Shown here piece by piece: positions 32,261 through 43,261 of a DNA stretch of 64,000 bases. Positions within the stretch are counted from its first letter, which is position 1. Every line of letters starts with the position of its first letter. The stretch covers positions 183,173,522-183,237,521 of the forward strand of contig NC_092875.1 of NCBI RefSeq assembly GCF_028372415.1. The letters are read 5' to 3'. The translations under genes and the position numbers were made by a program. Below the pieces are notes generated by a model that saw nothing but the letters and a program-made list of their open reading frames with translations, made no database searches and was not told where the DNA came from. The stretch is from Notamacropus eugenii (lineage: Eukaryota; Chordata; Mammalia; Diprotodontia; Macropodidae).

Positions 32261-32730
32261 GAAAAACTTGGAAAGACTTGCATGAACTGATGCTGAGTGG
32301 AATGAGCACTATGTATTGTACATAGTAAAAGTATCACTGTGAGATGATCAACTATGATAACCTTAGCTCTTCTCAACAATACGGGGATCCAAGATAACTC
32401 CAAAAGACTCATGATGGGAAATGCTATCCATACACAGAGAAAGAACGGTGGAGCCTGAATGCTGAAGCATATTATTTTCACTTTTTTTTGTTATTTTTGT
32501 TTTTTTGTGTATGTGTGGCTTTTACCTTTTGTTCCATTTCTTCTTCCACACCATGACTAATGTGGAAATAAGTTTTCATGACTGCACTTGTATAACCTAT
32601 GTCAGATTGCTTGCTATCTTGGGGAGGGTGAAGGAGAAGGAGGGAGAGAGAGAAAAAAATTTGGAAGGGAAGAAAGGAAAAAAATTTGGAACTCAAAATC
32701 TAATGAAAATGAATGTTAAAACTAAAAAAG
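32261..32730 (+). mobile_element. L1 3' UTR
   Basis: Marsupial-type UTR: 'atgatgggaaatgctatcca', 'catgactaatgtggaaataa', a G/A-rich block (32620-32690) and 'tttggaactcaaaatctaat', ending A-rich at the target duplication. Confidence 0.9.
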
Positions 32731-32740
32731 AAATCATTTG

Positions 32741-33130
32741 CAAAACTGAACTAATGCCTGTGCAGTAAAAAATGATAATTTAAATGTATTTGAGAACAGC
32801 TTTAGAGGATACCTTGTTACATAGTTTTCAGGATAACATAGCACATTCCCCCCCAAGGTCTTTTTTCTTCTAACTTTGCTTCAGCTGACAAACTTTATAC
32901 TTTGAGTCTTAATCAAATAAAGTGTTGAGTGAAAACAAATTCTCACAGTGTTACCCATGCACACACATGCTCAGACTGGACTGAAGCCCCTGCTGAACAT
33001 TTTGCAAGCTTCTTCCTTCACAGCAAAGCCTTTTCTCACTTTTTCCTGTGTCTGTGAGATGATAACTGGCACCCTACAGCTGTATAGTTGGAGGTGGGGG
33101 GAAGACTGTAGGGGACATACATTTCCTTGC
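32741..33130. other. No gene or clear repeat recognised
   Basis: Unassigned sequence downstream of the L1. Confidence 0.35.
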
Positions 33131-33134
33131 AGGG

Positions 33135-33392
33135 ATCCTTTCAGTTGTTCAGTCATTTTAGTCATGTCTCACTTTTTGTGATGCCATTTGAGGTTTTCTT
33201 GGCAAAGATGTGGGAATGGTTTGCCATTTCTTTCTACGGTCATTTTACACATGAGGAAACTGAGGCAAACAGGGTTATGTGCCTTGTCCAGGGCAATGCT
33301 AGGCCAGTAAGTGTCTAAGGCTGGAATTGAACTCAGGTCTTCCTTACTTTAGGCCCAGGGTTCCATTCACTAGGCCACCTAGCTGCTCTGCA
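33135..33392 (-). mobile_element. MAR1-type CORE-SINE
   Basis: 'cagttgttcagtcattttag', 'aggttttcttggcaaagatg', 'acatgaggaaactgaggcaa', 'cattcactaggccacctagc'. Confidence 0.93.
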
Positions 33393-33514
33393 GGAATCTT
33401 TGCTCTTCTCTCATGCAAATCTCTAACTGTATGTAAATAGTTCAGAGCCCTATTTAGGAAATTTGTACTGTTCAGGCCCCAGAAAGAATTTAAAGACAGT
33501 AATGAATAGTTTTG

Positions 33515-33722
33515 CAGGTCACATAATATGGTAGAAAGTATACAAGCTTTGGAGTTAGAGGATCTGGGTTCAAATCTTGGCTATGCCACTTAGAAGCTGT
33601 ATGACCTTGGGCAAGTCACTTAGTCTTGGTTTCCTCAATGGTAAAATAAGGGAGTTGGACAAGACGACCTCTAAGGACACCCCCCCCCCCCGCCCCGCCC
33701 AGCTCTAAATCTATTATACTAT
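33515..33722 (+). mobile_element. MIR3-type SINE with poly(C) expansion
   Basis: 'gatctgggttcaaatcttgg', 'gaccttgggcaagtcactta', 'agttggacaagacgacctct', 'cagctctaaatctattatac'. A C-rich run (33681-33700) has grown inside the tail. Confidence 0.88.
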
Positions 33723-34364
33723 GAAAAAATATAAGTCAGTGGGGAGGATATGACTTTCAGCTAAGATCTTTCCACGGTTACCAAATGGAGAAAAGCTGCC
33801 CTCCCCCTGCTCCTTCCTGTCCTCCCCCTCCCCCCCACCCCAAGCTACAGTGTGATTTAGGCTAAAAAGTCACACTTAACTTGAACACAGGACAGAGTAA
33901 TGCACGCTAAGGGAGGTCATGTAGATAGTAAAGCCTCTTGTCCTAACAGATTCTTATAAAAACTTTGAATATGAATGAGTGAATACATTCCTAGATTTTT
34001 ATACCTAAAGGTTTTTTCATGGGCATGATAAGAAGACTGGTTAAGGGCAGAGGGAGAGTTTCCACTGAGGCATAGTTCTTTGACAGCTGACCTCAGCAGT
34101 TTACCCTCAAAGAGGTCTGGTGAAAGATAGTAAAGGTGCCCACAGAGTAACTTAGTAGACCCCATTTGGAAGGAAAGCGGTGATGTAGGTGAAATTGATC
34201 TTTCCTGCATCTAATCTTTCATTTCTTTTCATTCTTCCCTTGCTCATATTCTGTGGTACCTACTCCCTCCCCCCACTTCCTGGCCTCAGGCATCCTGCAT
34301 CATTGGATACTGACAACATACATACACATCCTTCATCACTCACCTCCCTTTCTTCAATCAGTCC
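33723..34364. other. No gene or clear repeat recognised
   Basis: Unassigned, with a C-rich patch near 33800-33840. No supported ORF. Confidence 0.35.
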
Positions 34365-34415
34365 TTAGCACAATGCCTAGCATATAGTAAGCACTTAATA
34401 AATACCTGTTAGCTT
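34365..34415 (+). mobile_element. L2 LINE 3' terminus
   Basis: 'agcacaatgcctagcatata' and 'gtaagcacttaataaatacc'. Confidence 0.8.
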
Positions 34416-34527
34416 ACTTTGATCAAAGTCTGCTTTCAAAAAAATTACCAGCTAGTCACTTTGCCTTTATATGTATTTAAGTTAATGAGTCAAGGGAGAG
34501 GAGGGAAGTATTTACAGTTTTAATTTC

Positions 34528-35010
34528 TCTCTCTCTCTGTCTCTCTCTCCATCTCTTTCTTTGCTTTGTCTCTGTCTTTCTGTGTGCCTGCGTGTCTCTC
34601 TCTCTGTCTCTCCTTATGCTCTGTTTTGTCTCTGTGTCTCTGTCCCTGTCTTTTTTCTGCCCTACATGTCTGTTTCTCTTTGCCTATCTCTTCCTCTGTC
34701 TCATATTTTGTCTTTCTCTGTTTTTATGTCTTTGTCTTTCTCCCTTTCTGTCTTTCTGTCTCCATTTGTCTGTCTCTGTCTCTCATTCTGTCTCTCTCTG
34801 TGTCTTTCTCTGCTTTGTTTCTGTCTGCCTGTCTGTCTCAGTGTCTTCTCTCTTTTATTTCTCACATTCTGTCTCTTTCTCTGCTTTTTTCTGTCTTTTT
34901 GCATGTGTCTCAGTTTTTATGTCCCTGACTGCCTTCCTGTCTCTCTCTCTGTCTCCATTTGTCTGTCTGTCTCTGTCTCTCTCATTCTGTCTCTCTGTTT
35001 CTTTTTTCTG
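34528..35010. repeat. TCTC/TCTG-rich microsatellite, about 480 bp
   Basis: Irregular mix of TCTC, TCTG, TTTG and TGCC units. It is open in all three plus frames and one minus frame (up to 154 aa) with Ser/Leu/Cys or Arg/Glu/Lys-only products, typical of translated simple sequence. Confidence 0.95.
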
Positions 35011-35124
35011 TTAAGTCTTTACTGACATATCAGTTCAAGTAATGATGATTTAAGGATGCTTTTTTAAAAATATAGGCTTACAAACTTTGAGATCGTAACC
35101 TCATGTCTCATTTAATCTTTTCTT

Positions 35125-35338
35125 CTATTTGACCTTTTATCTTTCTTTTCTTCCTTTCTTCTTGCCTTCCCTCCTTCATTTCTTCTTTTCTCCCTCCCTT
35201 CCTTCCTTTCTCCCTCCCCTTTCCTTCTTTCTTTTCTCCTACCTTTTCTTCCTTCTTCCCTCCCTCCCTTTTCTTTTCTTCTACTTTTCCTCCTTCCTTC
35301 CTTTCTCCTTCCATCCTTCTTTCCTTCCTCTCTTCCCT
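35125..35338. repeat. CTTC/CCTT polypyrimidine tract
   Basis: Nearly pure pyrimidine for about 210 bases. Confidence 0.95.
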
Positions 35339-35584
35339 TGATAGATGAGTGGTTTTAAAAGTAAAGGAAGGCATTAACTGCCCATCACCATGCTATGCTA
35401 CTTCCTCTTTAGCCCTAGCACCCATTTTATACCCTCTCACATACAAACACTAGAACTAGGAACTCAGTCCCCAAAATACTAAGGTTCAAATTATGAATTT
35501 TTTTCTATTCTTGCCTACAATCAGGTCCCTATGACACTTCCTGGCCAAATTCACCACCACACAGCACCCTCCACTCCTCTGAAA

Positions 35585-36222
35585 GATGTTATTAGCATTC
35601 TTATTTAAAGTTTTGTGTTCCAAATTCTATCCCTCCATCGCCTCCCCCATCCTTAAGATGGCAAGCAATCAGCTATGGGTTATACATGTGCAATTCCATA
35701 TTGATCATTTTGTATAAGAAGACAAATAAAAGAAAAAAGTGAAAGAAGGTAAAAAATAGCGTGCTTCAGTCTGTGTTAGGGCAACATCAGTTCTTTGGAA
35801 ATGGATAATATGCTTCCTCATTAGTCCTTTGGGTATGTCTTGGATCATTGTTATTGCTGAGAAGAGCTAAGTAATTCACAGTTCTTTATCATACAATATT
35901 ACTGTTACTGTGCAGTCTTTCTCCTGGTTCTGTTCACTTCACTCAGCATCAGTTCATGGAAGCCTTTCCAGGTTTTTCTGAAATCATCCTGCTTGTCATT
36001 ACTTATGGCACAATAATATTCCATCACAATCATATACCACAATTTATTTAGCCATTCCCCAATTGAAGGGCATTCTTTTGATGTCCAATTCTTAGCCACC
36101 ACACAAAGAGGCTGCTATATATGTGTATATATATATATATTTATAAATTAGTCCTTTTCCTTTTTTTGAACATCTTTGGAATCTAGACCTAGCAGTGGTA
36201 TTGCTAGATCAAAGGGTATGCC
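35585..36222 (-). mobile_element. L1 LINE 3' end, 5'-truncated
   Basis: Antisense L1: 'ctcagcatcagttcatggaa', 'ttatggcacaataatattcc', 'ttagccattccccaattgaa', 'gctagatcaaagggtatg'. A (TA)n stretch interrupts it near 36120-36140. Confidence 0.92.
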
Positions 36223-36366
36223 CTCTCTGTCTCTTTCTCAGCTCTGTATCTGTATCTCCATCTGCCTGCCTGCCTGCTTGCTTGAGTCTGTCTTTATATT
36301 TCTCACTGTTTGTCTGTCTCTGTCTCCATTTGTCTGTCTGCCTTTCTCTCTCTTCCTCCCTTCCCC
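36223..36366. repeat. TCTG/TGCC microsatellite adjoining an L1
   Basis: TCTC, TCTG and TGCC units begin directly at the end of the L1 text. Confidence 0.9.
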
Positions 36367-36714
36367 TGTAGAATGAAAGACTTTGAGCCCCAGATGTCAG
36401 CCACATTTTTCTGGGTTTTTAGGGACCCCCTCCCAACTCTTCAAGGCACATCATAGTTCAATGCCATTTTCATCTACTTATGCATAGTATTGCAATAATG
36501 TCAAATAATGATGGTGATAGGGGCAAACTGGGACTCCAATTTTATTATAACAACTTATTCCCTGGGGAGTAACACTCCCTTCCCCTTCTCTTCCTCCATC
36601 CCTATTTGAAAGGAGACTCATGGGCCACTCATTGCGTGCTGTTCCCTCCACTCTATGCATCTGGGGCACAGAAAGCAGTGATCATAGCCCATAGTGCCAA
36701 CAGAAACCTTTAAG
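36367..36714. other. No gene or clear repeat recognised
   Basis: Unassigned sequence. Confidence 0.35.
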
Positions 36715-36835
36715 GCAAACCCTGTGCTTTATGAATTAGGAAACATATGAAGTGATGTGGTCAAGTTCACACAAATAAGTGCTGGGCTTCGAATCCAGGT
36801 TGTTTGACTCTAAGGACAGTGTTTATTCTATTATC
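36715..36835 (-). mobile_element. MIR-type SINE fragment
   Basis: Antisense: 'gaattaggaaacatatgaag', 'ggcttcgaatccaggttgtt', 'gactctaaggacagtgttta'. Confidence 0.75.
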
Positions 36836-36977
36836 CCTCATAGACTGTAATCCAGGTCCTATCCCAAGGCTAGATCTATACATGAGGTCATCTTAGAGTC
36901 TAGGAAAGGGCCATCTGTCCCCAAGTATATTCCCCCACTAGCCTATTACAAGGCTGCCCTCTTCTAAGTTGGTCTAA

Positions 36978-37225
36978 AGTTATTGCCCTTGTTGTTGTTC
37001 ATTCATGTCCAACTCTTCATGACCCATTTGGAGTTTTCTTGGCAAAGATACTGCAGTGATTTGTCGTTTCCTTTTCTGGTTCATTTTACACATGAGAAAA
37101 CTGAGGCCAACAAGGTTAAGTGACTTGCCTAGGATCACACAGCTAGTAAGTGTCCAAGAGTGGATTTGAAGTCAGGTCTTCCTGACTCCAGGCCCAACGC
37201 TCCATCAACTGAGTCCTCTAACTTC
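36978..37225 (-). mobile_element. MAR1-type CORE-SINE
   Basis: 'ttgttgttgttcattcatgt', 'tttggagttttcttggcaaa', 'gatcacacagctagtaagtg', 'ggtcttcctgactccaggcc'. Confidence 0.94.
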
Positions 37226-37969
37226 CTCCACTCATAGAGATAAGGACTTTTATTTTCATTGGCATCAAGAACTTCCACATGAGGAAATACATTTCTCCTG
37301 TGTGGTTTGGCACCCTCTTTTCATGTAAAGTCTTAGAAAGTTGCCTAGTACACTGAAAGATTAAGGATCAGACAGCCACTGGGTATCAGAAGTGAAAACT
37401 GAACTCACATTTTTTCCTAGCTTTGAGCTCACATCTCTAGTTATTACACAACCTAAGCCTCTCCAAAAAAACCAGGCTTACCTTCTAAACCAAGTTGAAA
37501 AAAACTTTCTTTCAATGGAAGAAAAAAAGTTGGTCCAAGGAATCCTCAGGCCATCATATATAGCTGAAGTTGTCTTCCCAGTGATACAAGGATATTGTGT
37601 TTTCCTCACAATGCGCAGTTACAGGAGCAAGCAACAATGGAGTAAAAAATATTCTTTTATTTTTGCAAAAATTGTAAAGAAAAATATATTGCAAAGCAAC
37701 CACAATTTGATGGCTTTTTGGGGGAGGAGGGGGTGCTGAGTTGCTGATTGTTCCAGAAAGGTTTTCTTCAGATTCTATTGGTCTTCCAAATGAATGTCTG
37801 TCACCTTTAAATGCTGGAATTTGGAATGTTTTTTCACAAAGAGATTTCTTATGGTGGCTGACAACAGCTTACACAATGAAGCCAAGTTGGTGCTTTTTTC
37901 TCCTTTAAGCTTTAGATAGCTGCTTTTCTGTGAGGCATGGTTGTAGAGGAAAAAAATACATCCAGAAAA
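37226..37969. other. Unassigned sequence
   Basis: The 115-aa plus-strand open frame at 37392-37739 is mixed in composition but shows no domain, splice context or homology I recognise. Treated as non-coding. Confidence 0.35.
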
Positions 37970-38215
37970 ATCAGAGGCACCTAGGAGTGCAGTGGATGGG
38001 GTGCTGAATTTAGAGTTAGGAAGACCTGAGTTCACATCCTGCCTCAGACACTTAGCTGTGTGACCCCAGGCAAGTCACTCAAACTATCAGCCTCAGTTTC
38101 ATCATCTGTAAAATGGGGATAATAACAGCACTTCTCAGGGATGTTTTGAGAATAAAAAGAGAATAGTATTTGTAAAGTGTTTCTCCAACTTTAAAGAGAT
38201 GTAAAAACGCTGGCT
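37970..38215 (+). mobile_element. CORE-SINE (MIR-like, 'gctttgcaaacctt' tail type)
   Basis: 'gcagtggatggggtgctgaa', 'cctgagttcacatcctgcct', 'catctgtaaaatggggataa', 'gtaaagtgtttctccaactt'. Same type as 48362, 53110 and 58500. Confidence 0.9.
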
Positions 38216-38329
38216 AAAATGTTTGACCCCAAGCACATATTAGCTGTTATCAAAATTATATCTCTATTTGTATAGCAGGGGATCTATTCTGTGCTAACCT
38301 GATTGATCACTAATCTGTAGCATAATCAG

Positions 38330-38645
38330 AGCTCAGAAGAGAAAGAAATCCAACGTGGAAAGGTGCAATGAGGAAAGACTTCTTGGAGGAAGTAGGAAAT
38401 CAAGAATGGGTTGTAGAGTTAGGTTAAGGTAAATGGAAGAGAGAAGATATTCCTGGTAAGACAAACAGTTGTGAGGTGAGATAGGAATTAAGAAGGAGCA
38501 CGGAGATTTGAAGAGCCAGCTAGGTTGAACCACACAATAAGCATTTGTTAATACTTATTAACAAGTCAGCAGACTGCCAAGGGCTCTGGGCAGATAAATA
38601 CAGAAGGAAGACAGCCCTTATCCTTGAGGAGCATACATCTTACTA
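38330..38645 (-). mobile_element. L2 LINE fragments
   Basis: 38540-38645 reads as antisense L2 terminus ('aagcatttgttaatactta', 'agacagcccttatccttgag'). 38330-38530 resembles antisense L2 UTR but in the wrong order for one element, so two fragments are likely. Confidence 0.5.
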
Positions 38646-38649
38646 GATC

Positions 38650-38815
38650 AGAAAATCTAAAATTGGGAGATCACCTAGTTCAACTGCCTCATTCTACAAA
38701 TAAGGAAACTGAGGCCCAGAGAAGTGACTTGCCCAATGCCACACTAATGCTAAGTAGCAGAACCAAGATTCAGACTCATGTCCTCTGATTCTGAATCCAG
38801 TGTTTTCCCCACAAT
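38650..38815 (-). mobile_element. MIR3-type SINE
   Basis: 'taaggaaactgaggcccaga', 'gtgacttgcccaatgccaca', 'ttcagactcatgtcctctga'. Confidence 0.85.
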
Positions 38816-39264
38816 CCCGGGTTGCCTTTCAAGATATGAATGGAATAGCAACTGCTTCTCAGTTCAGGTCATTACAGGGGTGGCAGTGGAGTTTCCAAAA
38901 AAAGAGATGGAGAATCTGAAAAGGAAAGGAAGAAATGCCCTAGAGACAAACTCATGGGGCTTGTTTCTGACTTGCTCCACAAATAGTGGAGGCTAGAGTC
39001 CTTAAAATTATGATTTATTCCTGGTCAGCCTTGGGGCTATCCAGAAGCCAGTTTGGAGGATGAGGGTTAGGGGATGGGAGATCCAGGTGATTCTGGCCTC
39101 CCTCCCTTTTCAAGATAATAGCCAGTTTCACTTTACAAAACAGTGCTTAATCCTAGCAAATAGGAACTGTGAGGCAGGCTTTCTTTCTTTCTCCCCCCCT
39201 CCCCCTCTCAAGACACGGAAACCTTTATTTTCTCCCTATACCACAAACTGCCACTGTTAAATAA

Positions 39265-39830
39265 TATTGGCTAATTGTACCTGTCGTACTCCCCATATTG
39301 TGCCGAGGAAAAATAATTGCTGGTTTTCTGCCTCGCAGTTTAGCTGTGACTGTCATTTGACTCAGAGCATGTCATTTTCTCCCATTTTAGACTGTGTACA
39401 GTCAAACTGTGTGAAAGGACTCACAGATAGCAGCCCTGCGTGTGTGAGTGGGCGCGGACCTCATTCAGCAATGATTTCTAATTTATACAGCACCGAAAAT
39501 TCACAGCTATAAATAAACAATTCTGACTGGCTCTGCTGCCTACTCAAATGCTTTATTAAAAAAAAGCACCAGCTCCATTTGGAAGAAAAACAAGATTGTC
39601 TGGATGGTGGTGCTGGAGGCTTTGGACCTAGGCAGGCTGGTCCTGGGAGCTGTGCTGAGCCTAGCAGAAGCTGCTGGCTGCCTTCTCCCAGGGCTTAATC
39701 TCCCTGCTCTTCCCTCAGCCCACCCTGGCTTTCCACGTGCAGCTGAAACGTGTTTGGGGGATTACAGTATGTGAAACCGGCTTCCTGTTATGACAAGTGT
39801 TGCCAACGAGTAGGTACAGATGAGCTGAAA
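39265..39830. promoter_or_regulatory. Candidate conserved non-coding element
   Basis: No repeat is recognisable here. 39280-39500 retains at least seven CpG dinucleotides (for example tgtCGtact, tgCGtgtg, ggCGCGgacc), unusual for this CpG-poor window. It contains TAATTG (39272 region), short A/T motifs (ataaataaacaa at about 39510) and a CACGTG E-box (about 39735). Such retention is common in deeply conserved enhancers. The call is inference; there is no ORF with coding character. Confidence 0.4.
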
Positions 39831-39954
39831 ATAGCATGAAAAGATGGCCTTTGGGGGTGGGTGGAGGGGGAAACGGGGTTAATATACTCACGGTTCAAGG
39901 GAACACAGCCAGGCCTAGACCCAGACTCGAAATTGGTTTCATGTGAGGGAGACT

Positions 39955-40050
39955 TGACGATGTCATGGAAAGTGAATTGGCTTTAACATTTGAAGGCCCG
40001 AGTTTGAATCCTGGCCCTGGACATTTAATATAAGTGAGTCACCTGTGGTC
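39955..40050 (+). mobile_element. MIR-type SINE, 5' part
   Basis: 'gaaagtgaattggctttaac', 'cccgagtttgaatcctggcc', then degrades. Confidence 0.65.
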
Positions 40051-40309
40051 TGTTTTAATACCAAGTATGTACATTCACTCAAATAAAAGCCAGCCCATCC
40101 TCCACAATATCCGTTATTGAAGATTTAAACTGGGTCCCTCTCCTGGAGTCAGGAATGCTCTGATATGCTGAACCTCTGTGAGACGACAGTCCTTTCTGGT
40201 CTCACAATAGACAGAATTCCTGTCTAGTCCTGCAGTCCTCAGGTTGGACTAAATTCCCAAGACAATGGAGATGTGATTAAAAGTTTTAGCGTCATCCCAG
40301 CAATGATGA

Positions 40310-40397
40310 TGTTCAGGGCCACAGGAACATGGGCAGCTGGAAGAGCATTCGGAGATCATTTGAAGTTGAGGAAGGAAACTGATCCCAAAAGTCAGAG
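40310..40397 (-). mobile_element. MIR3-type SINE, one side of an hAT insertion
   Basis: 'cagctggaagagcattcgga' and 'gaggaaggaaactgatccca', continued at 40853 by 'gtccagagagaggataagtg'. Confidence 0.6.
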
Positions 40398-40852
40398 AGG
40401 GGTTTGTAACCTCTTTTGTGTCCTGGAACCCCTGAGCAGCCTGAAGAAGTCTACGGATCCCTTCTCAAAATTAAGTTTTTAATGCATAAAATAAAATATA
40501 GGATTGCAACCCCCCCCACCTATATTTAAATACAGATTTCTTTCCATCTATATGTATAAATGCATGTATATATTGAATATACATATGTAGGTACACATAC
40601 ACGTGCATGTATATACATATAATGTGTGCCCATGCACACATACAACATATACACATATAGATAAGAGATATATGTGCATGCATGTATGCATGTATGTAAA
40701 CACACATGTAAACACACGTACACATGCACACACATACATGTACCTGTGTGCACACATGATATATATATATACACATGGATGTGATATATGTTGTGCACAT
40801 ATATGTATGTGTGCACACGCACAGACAGTGGTATTCAGGTGAAGAATTCTAG
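40398..40852 (+). mobile_element. hAT-type remnant (family A) carrying a microsatellite
   Basis: Left end 'aggggtttgtaacctc', body 'cttttgtgtcctggaacccc' and 'aatgcataaaataaaatata', right end (reverse complement) 'ctagaattcttcacctg', an imperfect inverted match. Flanks 'gtcagag' (40391-40397) and 'gtccagag' (40853-40860) fit an 8-bp target duplication with one base lost. Positions 40555-40830 inside it are a TATACA/CACATG repeat. Confidence 0.6.
40555..40830. repeat. TATACA/CATGCACA microsatellite
   Basis: Purine-pyrimidine alternating repeats (TATATA, CACACA, CATGTA). They produce long His/Tyr/Cys/Val/Thr open frames on both strands (up to 150 aa) that are not genes. Confidence 0.95.
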
Positions 40853-40945
40853 GTCCAGAGAGAGGATAAGTGATATGTTCAAGGTCACACTTCAGTTTTG
40901 GCCAAGATTCAAAGCCAAGTGACCTGATATCAAATGCAGTGTTTA
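40853..40945 (-). mobile_element. MIR3-type SINE, other side of the hAT insertion
   Basis: 'gagaggataagtgatatgtt', 'caaggtcacacttcagtttt', 'agccaagtgacctgatatc'. Confidence 0.65.
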
Positions 40946-41319
40946 TGGAAAGCCACCATGGAATTATTTTTTTTTCAGATACTTTTGGATTTCTTGTCAT
41001 ATAAACAGGTGGAAAGGGATAACGAAGGGACTGATTCTGGCTGGCTGGAAAGAATCATTATTCATTCCCACCCCCCACCCCCAGCCACAATCTTTTGGCT
41101 ATATGTTACAGCTCACACTGGAGCATCCTTTTTGCCATACTTGCCTCCTCCTGCTGACAAGTTCCTTCCAGGGTCTCTTTTATGGATGGACCCAGACCAG
41201 ACATGCTTTATTTCTCTCAGGGAGTGCATCTGACTCTCTGGCCTTGGCCACCATGCTCCTCTCACACCCCTCCCTCTCCCCTCCCCATTCTTGCCATATA
41301 GATACTGCCCACCTCAGTT

Positions 41320-41445
41320 TTTGTCCTCTTTTTATGTTGTCTTGCCCAATTAGAATTCAAGCTCCTTGAGGGTAGGACCCATTTTTCTTTTCATTTGTAT
41401 TTGTCTCCTGTTTAACCCTGGCACATAGTAAGTGTTTCATATGCT
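41320..41445 (+). mobile_element. L2 LINE 3' terminus
   Basis: 'tagaattcaagctccttgag', 'ggtaggacccatttttcttt', 'cctggcacatagtaagtg'. Confidence 0.85.
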
Positions 41446-43261
41446 TCTGGCCTTGCCTTCTTTTCTCCTTCGAGCTTGCCTAATCAACTGTCACTTGAAT
41501 AAAAACGAGAGATCTCAAGGCCCTCAGTATTTCCCCTATTCCCAGCACCCAGCAGGGATGGTCCTAATGACAGGACATCTGTTTCAGTTCTATTTTGCCA
41601 TGATGGTATATTTAATCTGTGTGCTAACCAACAAGACATTGCTGTCAATGAATACTCAAAAAGACATTAGGAACCTCAAAACAGATTCTGTGAATATATT
41701 TGCTAATCACATCACCATTTCCTTAAGCCATGAGCCTAATGTTTCATATCAAGGCAATTTTGGTCATCATTATAATCAGATTACCTTTCTGCCCAGATTA
41801 CCTTCCCAAAGATAATGTCTAGCATTTATTTCCTTAATTGATCCTGCCCAAAGTGGAGATTTCCATTATCATCAACATCACTGGAGACTTTGAGGTTTGC
41901 TCTCCCAGGTGTTGGCTCACTGATTTTTCCCATGTTGGCATCCCTTGCCATTGCACTGCCCCCTCACCAAATCATTGTCATTCTGGGAGGAGAAAACTGC
42001 CGCACCAAGCCCCTTCTGCCCATCTTCCTTCCAGACTCGGAGGAAAAGGGAGAAGCAATCCCTAAATTTAATCAATTCACAGAAGCTCTTGGAGGAATGG
42101 CAGACTATTCCCTGATAAATGAGTTTCTTTATACTCTGGGTCGGAGAACAGGTTTTAACCAAAGCCCATGCTCTCTTTGGAGATCAAGCAGAGGGAATAC
42201 AAACTCTGAGTAGATCAGAGGTATGTTTTTGGTTTGTCCTATAAACCATAAGAATCCATCAAATCACCACCTTCTGGTCCTTTCCCCTAATTAAGGTCTA
42301 TTCACCTTATCCCATAGAAGCCCCCATCCCCACCCCCAACTTTCCCTTGCAGGTTTAAGAGACACACTGACTTTGCTCACAGAAACAGATAAACAAAAAG
42401 AATTGCCTCCAGAACAAAGGATTTAATTCTCTGCTGGTTTTTTTTTTAGCTTTCTTCCATTTCAGGGTATTGGAAAGAGCCAGAATCATTTCCTTTTCAT
42501 GGGCTTTTGTACTCGATCACCTGCATAGAAAGAGAGAGGAGAGAGGAGCTATCAGGGTTTGTCTGCTGAATTTTCTGGAAGAAATGAAGAACCATTACGA
42601 CCTTGGGTGCAAACAGGAAAGATTCTTTCCCAAGGCCTATGGAAAAGATCATTAAAATGACTTTAAAAATCAAACTTACAAGACTTGAAACACATAGGTA
42701 CCTTTGGACAGTACCTCTGCATTAACAATATCAAATGTTTCTCTCTCTAGTCTGATACCTGACACTTGCTCTTAACTAGTTAACAAATTCTGATATTTGC
42801 CTCCTATAGGCACTGTACATATAAAATGGGACAGGTGATGTCTTTGGCAGATGTTTGCACACAGCATGCTAACAGGCACTGAAACTACTGAGGGAAGGAA
42901 AATATCACAAAGGAGAAAGGGAAGAACATGGACTGATCTCATTATAGGCCATTCCCTTGACCTCTCACCAAATCAATTTGCCTGCCTAGGAGGAGTGTTC
43001 TGGCAGATTTATTTATTGTTTTCAAATAGGATTACCACAGGGGAATCTACTTCTTATAATAAAACTAGGGAATTGCACTTTTAGAAAAGCCATTTATCCA
43101 GGCATTAGGTTTGCAAACCCACAGTGGAGAGCCATGAATATTCACAGCTTTAAAATCCTAACCTTGGGTTCCTCTTTGGACCAACATTGTCTTTCCAGTG
43201 TGTATCTTCTTTTCTTACCATGCTTTTTCAGTAAATGAGTTAATTTTGTCCTCTGGCAGAC
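41446..43261. other. Long stretch without recognised repeat
   Basis: About 1.8 kb with no repeat I can name. The 127-aa frame at 41432-41815 and the 107-aa frame at 41890-42213 lack coding signatures. As one of the least repeat-loaded parts of the window, it could include conserved non-coding DNA or an untranslated exon. Confidence 0.4.

Larger units (their letters stand above)
29293..32740 (+). mobile_element. L1 LINE with both ends but a large internal deletion
   Basis: The element (29303-32730, 3.4 kb) is bracketed by the perfect 10-bp direct repeat 'aaatcatttg' at 29293-29302 and 32731-32740. In order it has a 5' UTR-like region, an ORF1 relic (29967-30860), a junction, the C-terminal part of ORF2 (from about 31040), and the 3' UTR. 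A full-length mammalian L1 is 6-7 kb. The endonuclease domain and most of the reverse transcriptase are missing, since ORF2 text starts near its last third. Stops and frameshifts throughout make it inactive. Confidence 0.92.

Noticed and set aside
34561..35025. 154-, 140- and 120-aa Ser/Leu/Cys-rich frames
   Set aside because: Simple TCTC/TCTG sequence read in three frames; no domain.
37392..37739. 115-aa plus-strand frame
   Set aside because: No recognisable motif, no splice or promoter context.
39280..39500. CpG island
   Set aside because: CpG is raised relative to the window but far below island density and length.
39700..39790. Possible exon: a polypyrimidine tract ending in CAG near 39720
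   Set aside because: No matching donor site and no open frame with coding character; more simply part of the candidate non-coding element.
40471..41000. 150-aa and 115-aa His/Tyr/Cys/Val frames on the minus strand
   Set aside because: Read through the TATACA/CACATG microsatellite.
41890..42213. 107-aa plus-strand frame with fairly protein-like composition
   Set aside because: No domain, splice sites or homology I recognise; overlaps other random frames. A protein search would settle it.
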